64,000 bases of DNA from Chitinophagaceae bacterium (lineage in GTDB: Bacteria > Bacteroidota > Bacteroidia > Chitinophagales > Chitinophagaceae). Below the pieces are notes generated by a model. It was not told the origin of the DNA, ran no database searches, and was given only the letters and a program-made list of their open reading frames with translations. Numbering within the stretch: the first letter of the stretch is position 1; the number at the start of each line of letters is the position of its first letter. The stretch covers positions 682,001-746,000 of the forward strand of contig JALHNJ010000001.1 in the NCBI GenBank assembly GCA_022843585.1, written 5' to 3'. A program made the translations under genes and the position numbers. Positions 63,359-64,000 of this stretch are shown here, one piece after another.

Positions 63359-64000
63359 TTGAATCAAAGGGAACTTTTTTTACAGCATGTAGCACAAACA
63401 TCGCCGGCACCACTTGCACTCGAAATAGTGAAAGCAGAAGGATGTTCATTATTTGATGCAGCCAGGAAAGAATATATTGATTTAATAGGTGGCATCAGTG
63501 TGGCAAATGTAGGTCATCGCCATTCCGCAGTAATTGAAGCCATACAAAAACAACTGGATGCTTACCTGCATATAATGGTGTATGGAGAATTTATTGAGTC
63601 GCCACAGGTGCAGTATGCCAATTTGCTGACCGACCATTTGCCTGTAACATTGAACTCCGTTTATTTCACCAATTCTGGTGCTGAAGCAGTAGAAGGCGCC
63701 CTGAAACTGGCCAAACGGGTAACGAACAGAACACAGATCATCGCTTTTAATAATTCTTATCATGGTTCTACACATGGCGCATTAAGTGTAATGGGAGATG
63801 AGTATTGGCGAAATGCATTTCGTCCCTTGCTACCAGATGTATTGCATTTGGAATATAATTCTTTTGCATCTTTAGAATCAATAACAGAATTGACGGCATG
63901 TGTAATTGCAGAAACTGTGCAGGCCGAAGCTGGGGTTAAAGCACCTTCAAAGGAATGGATGCTGGCCTTACGAAAAAAATGTATTGATACAGGAGCTTTG
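63359..64000 (+). CDS. Class III aminotransferase, 3' end outside window
   Basis: PLP-dependent aminotransferase of fold type I, class III (ornithine/acetylornithine/4-aminobutyrate type). The 214 residues present begin at a TTG (NQRELFLQHVAQTSPAPLAL) and include GGISVANVGHRHSAVIEAI, YFTNSGAEAVEGALKLAK (PLP-phosphate region), FNNSYHGSTHGALSVMG and IAETVQAEAGVKAP. The catalytic Lys lies beyond the edge. No ATG precedes the first family residues, so TTG is the probable start. It is divergent from the carbonic anhydrase-like gene. Confidence 0.85.
   Translation, partial: MNQRELFLQHVAQTSPAPLALEIVKAEGCSLFDAARKEYIDLIGGISVANVGHRHSAVIEAIQKQLDAYLHIMVYGEFIESPQVQYANLLTDHLPVTLNSVYFTNSGAEAVEGALKLAKRVTNRTQIIAFNNSYHGSTHGALSVMGDEYWRNAFRPLLPDVLHLEYNSFASLESITELTACVIAETVQAEAGVKAPSKEWMLALRKKCIDTGAL

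Noticed and set aside
1-64000. CRISPR arrays, phage genes, insertion sequences, rRNA
   Set aside because: No regular spaced repeats, transposase or phage motifs, or rRNA segments were seen on either strand.

Overview
The window looks like an ordinary stretch of chromosome from a Bacteroidota bacterium, most likely a member or relative of the Chitinophagaceae. The evidence is a type IX secretion / gliding core (gldK-gldL-gldM-gldN, plus gldB elsewhere), four TonB-dependent receptors, Bacteroidota-only families (DUF4271, DUF4783 and DUF6089-like proteins), promoter boxes of the TAnnTTTG type, AT-rich DNA and no clear Shine-Dalgarno sequences. There is no phage, insertion sequence or CRISPR array. 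This assignment is inferred from gene content; no 16S gene is present.

Layout. 1-6757: the end of a surface polysaccharide cluster (asparagine-synthase-like amidotransferase cut by the window edge, GT4 glycosyltransferase, nucleotide-sugar dehydrogenase, epimerase, initiating sugar transferase, CpsB/YwqE phosphatase). 6807-12916: a carotenoid block. It opens with a MerR/B12-binding regulator of the CarH photoreceptor type, then an ECF sigma factor behind a promoter with paired inverted repeats, then crtI, crtB, idi, crtZ and crtY; the predicted product is zeaxanthin made from GGPP. 12920-17777: a membrane protein, tRNA-Arg(CCG), a MarC protein, a small CWC protein, and a btuB-like receptor whose leader is a cobalamin riboswitch with a terminator. 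17788-30025: mixed housekeeping (receptor, amino-acid permease, trans-sulfuration enzyme, orphan HlyD adaptor, gpsA, hemW, a BamA/TamA-like barrel, DUF4271, hemD). 30112-37172: a DUF255 protein and gldKLMN. 37417-46141 (minus strand): uvrC, a lipoprotein, a sigma / envelope-spanning anti-sigma pair, and an operon of haem-binding protein, Cys-Cys-tailed membrane protein, TonB receptor and PepSY protein. 46173-64000: gpmI, nadC, icd, apaG, a desaturase, gldB divergent from nadE, a MoxR-DUF58-Bat operon ending in rsgA, a gamma carbonic anhydrase-like protein and the start of a class III aminotransferase.

How the genes connect. The carotenoid block and the riboswitch-controlled B12 receptor lie about 4-10 kb apart and both depend on cobalamin. 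Import of B12 could therefore set the amount of chromophore available to the light sensor that probably represses the pigment operon. The gldL and gldM genes keep the key motor residues (Glu49 and the Arg of the first helix). NAD synthesis is represented by two separate genes, nadC and nadE, each with a -7 box so close to its start codon that a leaderless transcript is likely.

Less expected items are a dispersed element of about 85 bp found twice, each copy beginning right after a stop codon; a likely dual-membrane-spanning anti-sigma factor; and a conserved-looking metal or haem uptake operon with an unknown Cys-Cys-tailed protein.
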